Positions 26,395 through 37,200 of a DNA stretch of 64,000 bases are shown here, one piece after another. The notes under the pieces were generated by a model, which was not told the DNA's origin, searched no databases, and worked only from the letters and a program-made list of their open reading frames with translations. The first letter of the stretch is position 1, and each line of letters opens with the position of its first letter. Both the position numbers and the translations under genes were made by a program. Source of the stretch: Aplidium turbinatum. Its lineage: Eukaryota > Chordata > Ascidiacea > Aplousobranchia > Polyclinidae. The stretch lies in contig OU964923.1 in NCBI GenBank assembly GCA_918807975.1, positions 19,449,235-19,513,234 of the forward strand. Direction: 5' to 3'.

Positions 26395-26991
26395 GTCCTA
26401 TCCAGACATACGCCTGGTGGTTGAAGATTTAAATTGAGTGGACGGAAAGCAGTAGCGTAGCCAGGAATTTTAAAGGGGAGTTTTGACGACCCAGCGGCGG
26501 GGGGTTTGAAAAATTACTTTGAATTTGCATTGCATTCTGAGAGCATTTTCAACAAAAATGTGGGTGTGAATGTTCCTGTAAAATGGTGCTGTCCGGTGGC
26601 ATAGCAAAAGGATAAGATCATGTTTTCTTCGGCATTTTTCGGAAATAAAGCTAAGTCTCTATGCTTTCTTGTTGCTAATTCCTGGCTGAGATGTTTGAAT
26701 GTTTGGTATTGGCAAAACTAGCTCATTTAATGCAGTTTTGTTTAAAATTAGGTATTTTTTTTAAAACTGAAAGCATCATTCTCAAGCATAAAGAGACTGA
26801 AAGCATTATTCTCAATATCGTGACGTCACACGCGTGCCAAAGGGGGGAGTTGTAACTCCCAAACCCTCCTTCCTTGGCTACGCCACTGACCGAAAGGCAA
26901 GGGAGCCAATATTCGTGTCCATCTTCAGACACGCCTCCAAAGACACAGGCGCAAGCTCTTGAGCGGTGTCGAACCAGCGCGCTTTTGGTAA
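26395..26991 (-). mobile_element. tRNA-derived SINE, family 2, interrupted
   Basis: On the minus strand from 26991 the head reads CGCGCTGGTTCGACACCGC, a B-box, then GGAGGCGTGTCTGAAGATGG and a 3' part ending ATTTAAATCTTCAACCACC near 26400. A better head is seen in the + copy at 41299-41495. A 439-base hAT MITE separates the body from the 3' end. The LINE at 27000 begins directly at the SINE's 5' edge. Confidence 0.7.
26450..26888. mobile_element. hAT-type MITE with CAGTGGCGTAGCC ends, inside SINE
   Basis: CAGTAGCGTAGCCAGGAA and TCCTTGGCTACGCCACTG are inverted ends. The flanks ACGGAAAG (26442-26449) and ACCGAAAG (26889-26896) give an 8-base duplication with one mismatch. Related members are at 45257-45492 and 58795-59478. 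No transposase seen. Confidence 0.85.
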
Positions 26992-26994
26992 CCA

Positions 26995-28863
26995 TTGTGT
27001 CACCATTTTGGTAACGATAATCAACTGGATATTATACATTTTAATATTCGTAGCCTTAGAAAAAACAAGGAAGAAATTGAGAGAGTACTCGCTCCATTAG
27101 AAAGACCTCCTGAAATAATTGCCATCTCTGAAACCAAACTGAAACCTTTTGATCCAATTGGTAATATAGCACTACCAGGGTACCAATTTGTCCATGAGGA
27201 CTCCATTACAAATGCTGGGGGAGTCTGCCTTTACATTAAGGATAACATCCTGTACCAAGTCAGACATGACCTAAAACTCAACATTGAAGGCTGTGAAAAC
27301 TTATGGATTGAGAATATTTGTGGTGATCAAGGCAAAGGGAAACTAATCATTGGTGTCATCTACAAACATCCCAGTGCATTCATCAAAATGTTTATTGATT
27401 CATTTAGTGATACGCTACACAAGTTACAAAATTTTAAAGGACTTTGTGTGATAGCTGGTGACATGAATATAAATATTTTAAATTCTACAACAGAAAATAT
27501 TTTATCCTACAAAAATGTTTTGCAAAGTTTTGGTTTAAATAGCCTAATAGACATACCAACACGGATTACATCTCATTCCAGCTCGCTGCTTGACCATATC
27601 TATACAAAATCCACTCTTAATATAAAATCTCAGGCCTTTGTTATTCAAAGCGATATCACTGACCACTTTCCTGTAGCTGCTAAATTTACTTTAGACAATC
27701 ACTCCAAGTCTGCTGAAGACACTCACATCCGGATACGTAGTATGAAGAATTTTAATGAAAACCAGTTTGTAAATGATGTTGCAAAATCGATTGATAACAG
27801 CATGACATTCAATATGACACCACAAGAAAAAGTAATAACCTTGGAACAGATTATTAATGATGAAACCAACAAGCATATGCCCTATACTAAACTTAGCAAA
27901 AAAGAGAGCCGGTTATATTTGAGGTCATGGTTGTCAAGGGGTATTCTATCCTCCATCAAAACGAGGAATAAAATGTACAAGCAACTATATAAATCTAACT
28001 TTAAGAGTAATGATTTATACACCAAGTACAAAAAATATAGAAATCTGCTTACTCATGTGAAAGAAAAATCGAAGTCTAATTATTATAAAACTTCAATAAA
28101 CAAAGAAAGAAACAACTCTAGCAAAACATGGCAAATAATAAATGAAATTACTGGCCGTACAAACAAAAAACACAATAAACAATATGCAACCAACTTCTCA
28201 TTAAGTAATGGTCATAAAGTTACAACCGACCCGGTGCAAATAAGTAATACATTTAACACATATTTTACTCAAGTGGGACCTTCACTTGCAGCCAAAGTTC
28301 CAAAAACCACTTCTAATCCATTGTCCCTGATGAGAGGCAGACTTCTCAATTCCCTGCACTTAGAAAATACTGATGAAATGGAAATTTTAAGCATTGTCAA
28401 CAGCTTAGATAACAAAAAAGCAACTGGTCCAGATGGCATCACTATCAAAACAATAAAAAGATTGAAGTATGTCATAAGCCCAACCTTAGCTTCTATAATA
28501 AATGAATCTATGACAATTGGTAAATTCCCTGATAGCTATAAAATTACAAGAGTGATACCCCTTCATAAAGGAGGACCAAAAAATAAAGTTGATCAATACA
28601 GGCCTATTTCCATCTTAACATGTTTCTCTAAAATCTTTGAAAAAATCATTCATAAAAGGTTAGTAAATTTTTTTGAAAAATTCAATGTTTTGTCCCAACA
28701 ACAGTTTGGTTTCAGAGGTGGACATTCAACCACATTAGCTGCTACGGATATCTATGAACAACTACTACAAAATTGTGATGATGGTTTTGTTACATGTAGT
28801 ATCTTTATTGATCTTGCTAAAGCATTTGACACTGTTGACCATGAAATCCTTTTAACCCTTTGA
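26995..28863 (+). CDS. LINE ORF2, endonuclease and N-terminal RT
   Basis: The open frame encodes an APE-type endonuclease: LDIIHFNIRSL at the start, IAISETKL (Glu), VIAGDMNINIL (Asp/Asn) and the closing SDITDHFPVAAKF (Asp-His). A linker leads to the RT fingers and palm with RPISILTCFSKIFEKIIHK, QQFGFRGGHST and FIDLAKAFDTVDHEILL, which holds the first catalytic Asp. The frame then runs into the inserted MITE and stops at 28863. No Met is needed at the start because the copy is truncated; the first in-frame codon is TTG. The product nicks target DNA and primes reverse transcription in LINE replication. Confidence 0.9.
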   Translation: MCHHFGNDNQLDIIHFNIRSLRKNKEEIERVLAPLERPPEIIAISETKLKPFDPIGNIALPGYQFVHEDSITNAGGVCLYIKDNILYQVRHDLKLNIEGCENLWIENICGDQGKGKLIIGVIYKHPSAFIKMFIDSFSDTLHKLQNFKGLCVIAGDMNINILNSTTENILSYKNVLQSFGLNSLIDIPTRITSHSSSLLDHIYTKSTLNIKSQAFVIQSDITDHFPVAAKFTLDNHSKSAEDTHIRIRSMKNFNENQFVNDVAKSIDNSMTFNMTPQEKVITLEQIINDETNKHMPYTKLSKKESRLYLRSWLSRGILSSIKTRNKMYKQLYKSNFKSNDLYTKYKKYRNLLTHVKEKSKSNYYKTSINKERNNSSKTWQIINEITGRTNKKHNKQYATNFSLSNGHKVTTDPVQISNTFNTYFTQVGPSLAAKVPKTTSNPLSLMRGRLLNSLHLENTDEMEILSIVNSLDNKKATGPDGITIKTIKRLKYVISPTLASIINESMTIGKFPDSYKITRVIPLHKGGPKNKVDQYRPISILTCFSKIFEKIIHKRLVNFFEKFNVLSQQQFGFRGGHSTTLAATDIYEQLLQNCDDGFVTCSIFIDLAKAFDTVDHEILLTL

Positions 28864-29097
28864 GGACCGCTGGGACACATGTGTCCCATGAAATTAGGCC
28901 GATTACCCCCCAGTTAACTATACAAATTTACCACTGCTGATACCCTAGCGTAGCATTGGATATCTATGCTTAATTTTAGGATAGACATTCTTTTTTAATT
29001 TTTTTTTGCGTAGGTGTTGTTTATATGACATTTGAAGAGTAAACAAACAAATTCAACATAAATATTTTTTTGGGAAAAATTAATGGTCCTCAAAGGG
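28856..29097. mobile_element. piggyBac-type MITE splitting the LINE RT
   Basis: The 242-base insert begins CCCTTTGAGGACC and ends GGTCCTCAAAGGG, flanked by TTAA on both sides (28852-28855 and 29098-29101), the exact signature of piggyBac elements. Removing the insert and one TTAA rejoins the host frame as EILL|KKLDYYG with no other change. It encodes nothing. Confidence 0.92.
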
Positions 29098-30163
29098 TTA
29101 AAGAAACTAGATTATTATGGCATCAGAGGAAATGCTTATAATTTATTAAAGTCTTACTTAAATCACCGTTACCAGTTTGTGCAGTTTGGTACTACAAATT
29201 CTAAATATGAAGAAATCAAATGTGGTGTACCCCAAGGCTCAGTTCTTGGTCCACTGTTGTTCATTATCTACATTAATGACCTTAATCACGCTTCTGAATT
29301 TGAGACTCGTTTGTTTGCTGATGATACACTACTATGTATTAAGGATAAAAGCCCTACTAGATTGCAAGAAAAAGTGAATTCTAACCTCCTAATGATTCAA
29401 AACTGGATGCATACAAACAAGTTAACAATTAATGTAAGCAAAACCAAATACATGTTGTTTGGGTCAAAGTTTGTCCGAGAAAATTCAAATCTAGAAATAA
29501 CTTTTCAAAATACCAGATTGCAACGCACAAACACCTACAAATACTTAGGAATAACATTTGATGAGTCGTTATCATGGAAACAGCACATCAATATAATCTC
29601 AACAAAACTTTCTCAAAGCTGTGGTGCTCTATATCGATTAAGAAAGTACGTAAATTCCCAGACATTAAGAGCAGTTTACTATGCTCTAGTTCACTCCCAT
29701 CTAATGTATGGTATTATCTGTTGGGGTCGTGCGTCTAAAACGGAACTGTATCCTTTAAATCTAGTACACAATCGCATCATTCGCTGTTTAAACTTCACCA
29801 AGATTAAGGACAGAATTCCCACCAAATCTCTTTTCAATAAAAGCAACTTGCTACAAATCGAAGACATGTTTTTAATAGAAGTATGCAAGTTTGTTTATAA
29901 AAGCAATAAAGGACATCTACCAGCAATTTTTTTTGAGTATCCTACTTTCGTCCTAGTAAGGAAACTCATAACTATAATACCAGAGGTGCTAAGAAAGATA
30001 TGCTTTTCAAACCAAGAATGCGTACAAAGCTTGGTCAACGCTCAATTAAATTTCTTGGAACAAACACTTGGAACAAATTACCGGAACAGCTAAGAAAACT
30101 GCAAACAATTAGTATGTTTTCTAAAAAATTAAAACTGCACTTAATGTCTGAGTATAAGTAACT
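29098..30163 (+). CDS. LINE ORF2, C-terminal RT
   Basis: Continues the RT after the MITE: KCGVPQGSVLGPLLFIIYIN, then LFADDTLL (FADD catalytic pair), then TYKYLGITFDESLSWKQHI and the thumb. The frame shifts by one near 29935, after GHLPAIFFEYP. The neighbouring frame carries on with RPSKETHNYNTRGAKKDMLF and ends NTWNKLPEQLRKLQ ... LMSEYK at a TAA near 30163. Without that single shift the C-terminus would be complete. Confidence 0.9.
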
Positions 30164-30457
30164 GATAGCCTATAGTACCATCAAACTGCTTCTACTTATT
30201 CTCACCGTATCTCGCTAATTACTGTATATTTGCTTTTGTCTTACCAGTATGCTGTGTTGTATGTATATTGTATATGCCATTTTGTATTTTTGCATCATTT
30301 CTAGTAGTTCTGTTTTTTGTTGTTTTTTTTGTTGTTGTTTTTTTTTTGTTTTTTTGTATATTGCACTGTTAAATTTCGTATGTGTATTGTTTTTTTATGT
30401 TGTATATAATATATATCTATCAATCAAATCAATCAATATATCAATCAATCATTATTT

Positions 30458-30665
30458 GCGTTCAACTTCGACACCGTTCCATTTTAAATAAGCCATGACA
30501 CCACCACACGGGTGTGGCAGACTCGATGACCAGTTTGGTCCTTCTGTCACTCCCATCGTCATCAGCAAACAACCTAGCTCATATTGTAATCTTGTATTGT
30601 TTTGTTTTTTCGCATGTGCTGATGATGCAAAATAAAAGAACTTCTTCTTCTTCTTCTTTCGAGTG
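30458..30665 (+). repeat. Likely retroposon 3' end with CTT repeat
   Basis: The segment ends ATGATGCAAAATAAAAGAAC followed by five CTT units (30642-30657), the pattern of a retroposed 3' end. The upstream part (TGACACCACCACACGGGTGT...) is not recognised. It may be another LINE or SINE tail. A T-rich run at 30748-30764 follows. Confidence 0.35.
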
Positions 30666-31135
30666 CCGTCCCAGGGCACTCACCACTCGGCCCTGCAGCC
30701 TTAATTTTGCAATCAAAATTTTCACAAAAACTGCTATTCTTTTTGCTTGTTTTTTTTTTTTTTTAATGTAACAATCAAAAATTTTTTATTTTTTATAACC
30801 ATTCCACAACAGATTGCTGATAAATGTTACAAAAAAATCTTGATCTTGAAACAATACGAAAAAAAGTTGGGAAAATGTAATAATAATTTTGATCACTATA
30901 GGGCGCTACATAAGTCGTCAAGGAGATCTATCAAGAGTGGCGTCAAAATTTTGATCTTTGATTTTTATCGAAAAGAAATGGCTTTTTACTTAAAATATGT
31001 ATCGAATAAGTTTGTTTTTTTGTGATTACAAGAAATGAAAAGGTGAAAATAGACAACTTTGATAGTTAGAGGAGCAAAATCATTAAAGTAAGTTGATTTA
31101 CCGTACAGATGGCCTCTTCTAATCTTGATCTATAC

Positions 31136-32688
31136 CAGTGGTTCCCAACCTTTTTGTTGTCACGGACCCCTTTAGACAAATTATTAATTCTGCGGACCCC
31201 TACCTAAATTTTGCCTGAAACTCAATTAACATACTATCTCGACTATTGCAAAGAAATTTATTTTCACAGGAGTCAGTTCAATCACAGTACCTAGGCTACT
31301 ATTGACTATTGTAATAATTATGCTACTCAGCTACTGAACGGTGTCATATTGCATTGCCACTGTGACTCCTGCGGAAAATGTCAGGTTAAACAATTGCTCA
31401 AATAAGAAAATAAATGGATTGTTCAAGAAATGTCAGCAGTATTTGAATATCAAGGTGACCCAAAGTGCCATGCCGAAACTTTCTCTATGTAAGCAAATTT
31501 AATGAGATGGTTGTTGTTGCCTTTCCCAAACTAAACGACTGAACTGCGGTTGAGTTTTTGACAATGCAACACGCATGTCATCTTCAACGTCCACTGTCCA
31601 GGCGATTTTGATGTTGTTTTCATTGTAACAAGAGCTGAGAATCCTGCCTCGCAAAGGTTAAGTGGTTATGAATGGTAACAAAACATTAATCGCTTGCTTT
31701 GCCAAGAATGGGTAGGTTTGCAGTTGTGAGCACCAAAATTCTTCCACAGTTTTTGAATGAAACTCAATGCGTAATAACTCTTTTGATCTCAAATCAATTA
31801 GGTCATCTTTGCTGAGATCGTCATCGCTAATGTTGTTCAAGTTAAAAAGAAAAGGATTTCGAATCCATGTTTCAACTTCGTTCGGCAGGTGCTCTAAATT
31901 AAAATAATGTTGAAATGAGATTTGCTGGGTTTCAAGTGTGCGCAAAATTGTCTCTCATAGAGATCAAAAGAGTAGATTTTCTTTGAGTTTTATCCATCAA
32001 GATAAGATCTTCTAACATTGGAAAGTTAGCGTAATTACCTGCTTCCAATCTGCGTTTCTAAACCGGCAACTTGGCTAAAAACGCTTTCAGTTTTTCAGCT
32101 GCATCAGTTATCGTCACACCTGGTCTTTGAATGCCACGATTAACATTCTTAATATGATCGAAAATATCGGCAAAGTAGGCCATGCCGTATAGAAAACTTT
32201 TACCCTCGAACAATTTTGAGAGGGGACTTCCTTTTGCTTTCAAAAGAGTTGATACTTCATTTTTTAGCTGCTGCAGTCGTTTTAAAACTTCTCTAGATAA
32301 CCAACGTACCTCAGAATGACAACCTACAAAAGTACTCCATCATCTGACCCTACTTCTTGACAGAGCACTTTAAAAGTATGGTGGTTTACAGCTCTGCTTT
32401 TGATGAAATTGACGACTTTCACGCAATTTGTCAGAATTTTCTTGATACTTGCTCGTAAAGTTTTTGCTGCTAAGGCGTAGGCTACCTGTGCAAGAAGCAA
32501 TGGGTAACAACCATGAGAGGAGCTTCGTTTTTTACTAAAGCAGCAAATCCGGGTTTGTTCCCAAGCATAGCTGGTGCTCTATCCGTGCATATAACTTAGA
32601 ACAAAGTATATTTTTTTTCTCCAAAATTCATCAAGGTAATCACGGACCCCCAAATGCTTTCTCACGGACCCCAGGTTGGGAACCACTG
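31136..32688 (-). mobile_element. hAT element, ZBED5-like transposase
   Basis: The ends CAGTGGTTCCCAACCT and AGGTTGGGAACCACTG are perfect inverted repeats, and the 8-base duplication ATCTATAC (31128-31135, 32689-32696) is perfect. CACGGACCCC words repeat near both ends. The minus strand encodes broken pieces of a ZBED5/FAM200-type hAT transposase in order: CTDRAPAMLGNKPGF (~32590), GSPLSKLFEGKSFLYGMAYF with ADIFDHIKNVN (32243-32058), then NLEHLPNEVETWIRNPF and KTVEEFWCSQLQTYPFLAKQ (31945-31658). At least three frame changes and missing N- and C-terminal parts make it inactive. Confidence 0.92.
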
Positions 32689-32696
32689 ATCTATAC

Positions 32697-34200
32697 GGTA
32701 TATATAGATTGGATTATTAATAACATCCAAGAATCAAATTCTAACTATAATAAGTGAGAAATCATGATTTCGAAGTCTTAAAAAAGAATTAAATATTTAT
32801 GTAATCTTCTATAGAGTGAAGAGTTGACAAGGCATCGCCTCATTGAAGAAACTTTCTATCAATCCTACTTAGAAATGAATATGTTTAACTAATAAAAACC
32901 GAAAGAAATACTTATTTCCTGTGCTTGATATGTAAATTTTTAATAAACTGATCAAACTTTAATCATTATCAGACATCCATTACTGTGACTGGATATGTTC
33001 ATACACTTTTTATGCTAGAAATCATCTGGTCCAATAGCCTACTGGTCTCAATAAGCCGGGAGTGGTACGAGTACGATGCATTAGAAGTTACTGCAATAGT
33101 ATCTGTAGCCTAATATCTAATGAAGATTCTTACATCACAGAAACGTTTTAAATTCAGTCAAGACAAAGAATAAAACAATGGTTTTCCCCTGTGAATGCTT
33201 AAGCAGTATCTGTAAGCACTGGTCACTATTCTGCATGGGGATGAAGCTGATTTGTGATGTTACAAATCAATTGCAATTGTAAAGAAGAAAAAATACCATT
33301 AATCATAGTAACAATATGTGTTTTCATATACGTATACGACTATACGTGTTGCTTTCCTAATCATATACGTGTTAGTTACATTATTATCTTGTATCCATTC
33401 CTCCCTTTAAGAGCATCAAGCAGGTACAAGATCCAGTGCCACTTCTAACAAGTCTTTTTTATGACTCAACAGTCAACAGTTGAAGTTATGCCTACTGATT
33501 TAGGGGCATACGCTCTAACCACTAAGTTACCAAGCCACAATTTTACCAAGCCATCACATGAAACAACAGTTCAATAGCAACAGAAAAAGCATTAAAATAA
33601 TCTGCATCTTTGAATAGTTCGGAACTAAAGCATCTTTCTCATATAACACAAAAATATTTTGACCCCAAGACGAATTGTTGACTAGTTGGTTGAACGATGA
33701 TAGCAATAATAAAATTGTAGGCAAATTTATCTTTTATCTTCTTCAAAATATGTACGTACACGTTTTATACTTCCCTTATAGTCCATTCTTGAAATATTGC
33801 ATTGTCCAATATATTAAGTCTCACACTCTTGACCTTAACTGAACAAGACATGCCAATGAGAATATATTTATAAATGCTGTTGTCCTGGCTCAACCTTGCA
33901 GCAAATATGTACATTTCATGATGTAACGTAACGTAATGCACTATGATGCTAGGTACTAGAGTATTTCATCTTAAACAAAATTCATAAATTAGTTTTAGCC
34001 AAATGACTGTCCAAGTAAAATGCCTGAAACTATATTTTACCTTTTCCATTTTAGACTCAATATAAGATGCAATTCAGCACTTTGCTGCATAACCAATTTT
34101 TATTGTTGTTGGTAGAACTTGCATATATCTAATAGAACACATTTAAAGTTTTTTATGAATCAAGTAATGTAATTTTACACTTTAAACAGTCGAATGTGTG
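32697..34200. other. Upstream region of the CCDC87-like gene
   Basis: No exon was recognised. At 33480-33545 the minus strand has a tRNA-like A-box (CTTAGTGGTTAGAGC) without a good B-box, probably a decayed SINE head. TATA- or CpG-type promoter features upstream of 34226 are not clear; the sequence is AT-rich throughout. Confidence 0.4.
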
Positions 34201-34224
34201 ATGGAAGACATCGTCAATCAATAA
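34201..34224 (+). promoter_or_regulatory. Upstream ORF before CCDC87 start
   Basis: ATG at 34201 opens a seven-codon frame (MEDIVNQ) that stops at TAA 34222-34224, one base before the main ATG at 34226. If the transcript starts further upstream, ribosomes would meet this first. The main ATG has a strong context (A at -3, G at +4). Confidence 0.4.
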
Positions 34225-34225
34225 A

Positions 34226-37200
34226 ATGGCACGATTTGAAGAACATCTTTCTTCTAATGTTGACAAGAAAAACCCATACACTGGACATAAATCAAGAGGA
34301 GTGTATGGCCTTGCTTCCATCCCAGATGCCAAAGTCCAAGCACACAGAAACTGTTTAAGTAGTCTTACAAATCTAACTTTATTGAAAGCAGAGGTATGAA
34401 TTACAAATCGCTAAGATATTTGTCATGAGTCAGCAGTTGATTGCTTGTATGTTGGTTAGGCTACTCAATTAGGTTATACTGGTTAAACACTCAAAATTCT
34501 TTTTACGTTTTAACATAATTTTCATGTTGATGCCAAAGTGTATTTTTAACAAATAACATTACGGTACCAACTGTTCTAATAGGATGGTGTGGTAGCAGTT
34601 AAGTGTCTCATAAATTATTATCATGCTTTCAACTTATATACATCATTCAATTATCAAAAGGGAAATTGATGAATTTTATGATGTTTGGATCAAGTTGGTT
34701 GTTTTATGTCATTTTTGTTGATGCGTTTTTGCCATGTAAAGCTGACCCTCGCTTTTTTGGACCTCGTTACTCCATATTTCAGTTCGTCTGAACAGTAGGC
34801 TATTCTGATAAAAATTTTGAGTCTAGACCTGTATGAAATTCGTACAATATTCTATGACTTTCATTAATCAATTCATCCTGAAAAACAAATTACATGTATT
34901 CACTTCTAGCACATCGGGGTGTGTTTGGCTTGATTTGGGGTTTGGATTGAGTAGTTTCTTTAAGCTCATGCATATTTTTGCATTGTGTGTTTGCTATAAA
35001 AAAACACCAGTAAAAAACGCAATTTTAGCTTTCTCACCAGTAGTCTGCTATAGCAAGAAAGTACTCACTTCATTTGCAATGCATGAATGCATTTGTGTTG
35101 TCAGGACTTTTTCATTATCCAGACCAGTTTCTGCACCATTTATTCTGAAAAGAAACGAGAGTCGAGTGTATTTTGAAATGTCACTTGCTTCGCAGTGTTT
35201 AACTTTTTGGTTTTACTTTGAATTATTTGCTTTTCTTAATAAGAAAGCAAGTATCGTATGATGTCACAAAACAAGTTTTGTAGTGTTGCAATGCTATCTT
35301 GCTTTTGTGTTTATAACTTTTGACATGAATTTTATCTATTGAATCAACAGAAGGATGAAGAAGCTAAAGAAAATGAACAAACTGATCGACCAGTTACTCC
35401 GATTAACGACACGGTTCAAGTGGCACCCAAAACATATTCGGCTCTTTGCAAACATATCCGACGTCGAATCAATCCTCGTCCTTTTTGGACACACATATCA
35501 ATCGAAGATCAGCGTAGCTTAGTAAGATTTTTTAATATTTGCAATGTTCATTTCTCTGCAAGGTTAAATTGGAAAAGACTTTGATATATACGTTTTTTGA
35601 CACTACCCTTTTTTATTGTTAATCACTTTGTTTTGATAGTTTCATAAGTGAACACGATCCTCGACCATGCAAATGAATACTGTAGTTCAATCAACATTTA
35701 ACAACAATGGTTTAAAACTTAACATGCCCAGTTGCCCAAAGAATTTGAACAACAATGCTCATTTGGACTGTTATAAAAATCTATAAATGCAATGATCATT
35801 GGCAACGACTTACAAGCCTTGTTGTTTAGACTGTGACTAGGCTTGAGTTGGTCCTTCAAAGGTTTTTAAAACCTATGAAAGTATGAAACTTAAACCAAAC
35901 ATTAAAAGAGGATTTTTCAGTGCACTTATGCTTAGGTAATAAATTCATCAAAATAAGATAAAACCTTATACACATTAATTTACATTTAAACAATAAATAC
36001 TAGTAGTACTACAAAAAGTGCTCAATGCCAAGCAAAAAACCCAAGCGGAGCAAATTACATCAAATATAGTTCTTACTTTCTAAAACCTATATATACAGTC
36101 TGTTTCACCCTAAAAGGGGAATCATCAAAAGGTCCATATTCAGATAGAGTTGTATTATATTTATTCTATATTGTATAATTCTATTATATTCTATTTGACT
36201 AATGACCTTCTGGTGATCCCCCTTTTAGGGTGAAACAGCTGGAGAGATTTTAGAAAGTAATAACTAACAATTCACCTTTATATTTTTATGTTATTTTTTG
36301 CCCAGTAATAATAAAAACCATAAATTGCCAACCCACGGCAACAAAGTTTGACTGGTGTCCTTACATTATGAACGAGATAAAACTGAACTAAAAATAAGCA
36401 ATTACGCGTTTTTCCTAGGGAGCAGTTCTGCTCGGTGAGGTCAACGCAATTTGGTACGTTTTTCGCCAACAAGTGGACGATCCTTTTCTTACCACTCGTC
36501 AAAACAAAGAACTACAACGCCGAATAACTGTAAGCGATATTAATGCATCAATTTATTACTTTGGCTAATATATTGTACCCAGGCAGCAGGGATAACTTCA
36601 CCTTAAACGCCTTAACATTCACTTTCAGCTAGCATTGAACCACAAGCCACATTATTTCTAGTTTGACATTTTAACCAGTTGTGAAGCAACGGCCAAGTTG
36701 ATACCTCAGTTGGTTAACGCATGACTTCGTGAACGAAGAAGATCAAGCGGATTGAGCAAAGCACGTTAGGGACTGCTCTCCATTCAGCAGAATCTAATGG
36801 AGGGAGTAATTCTCCGACAACAAGACTTCAACACTCGGAAACTTCACTCTGTCAAACTCGGTGGCCGGGCCTGCGTCAGTGATTCAAAGCTTCTACAAGT
36901 ATGCGAAACTGCCAGGATTAAGCTCTGCAAGAAGCTTTCCCAATCCGAGGATAAAGACTCAATCAATCATCAATCATACGCGTATGGATTATAAATGTAA
37001 TTAATTATTGTCATTGAACGGTCCATCCTTAGTCGGTTAAGTTAAGGTTTGAAATGCAACGCAACAACAGTCTATTTCTCAACGCTCAACCGTTCATCTT
37101 GTCAATTTCCAGGTTCATGTAGTCACCGTGTGTGAGCAACTGTTTTTGTATTTTTGCAACCAAGTCAAAGTGTTGAATGCACGGGGAGTATTCAGCGAGG

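Larger units (their letters stand above)
26995..30457 (+). mobile_element. CR1/L2-like LINE, 5'-truncated
   Basis: The copy starts at the beginning of the ORF2 endonuclease and runs to a 3' tail of ATCAA-like repeats at 30410-30457. It carries an AP endonuclease and reverse transcriptase, described in the next entries, and a 3' UTR from 30163. The 5' end adjoins a SINE head at ~26991. The endonuclease and RT motifs are intact, so the copy is fairly young, but it is 5'-truncated, has one frameshift near 29935 and is split by a piggyBac-type MITE. Confidence 0.9.

Noticed and set aside
30249-30491. Plus-strand open frame rich in Phe and Cys
   Set aside because: It is translated from the T-rich LINE 3' UTR and has no protein resemblance.
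33480-33545. Possible tRNA gene on the minus strand
   Set aside because: Only an A-box-like word is convincing; there is no B-box or acceptor-stem pairing. More likely a decayed SINE head.
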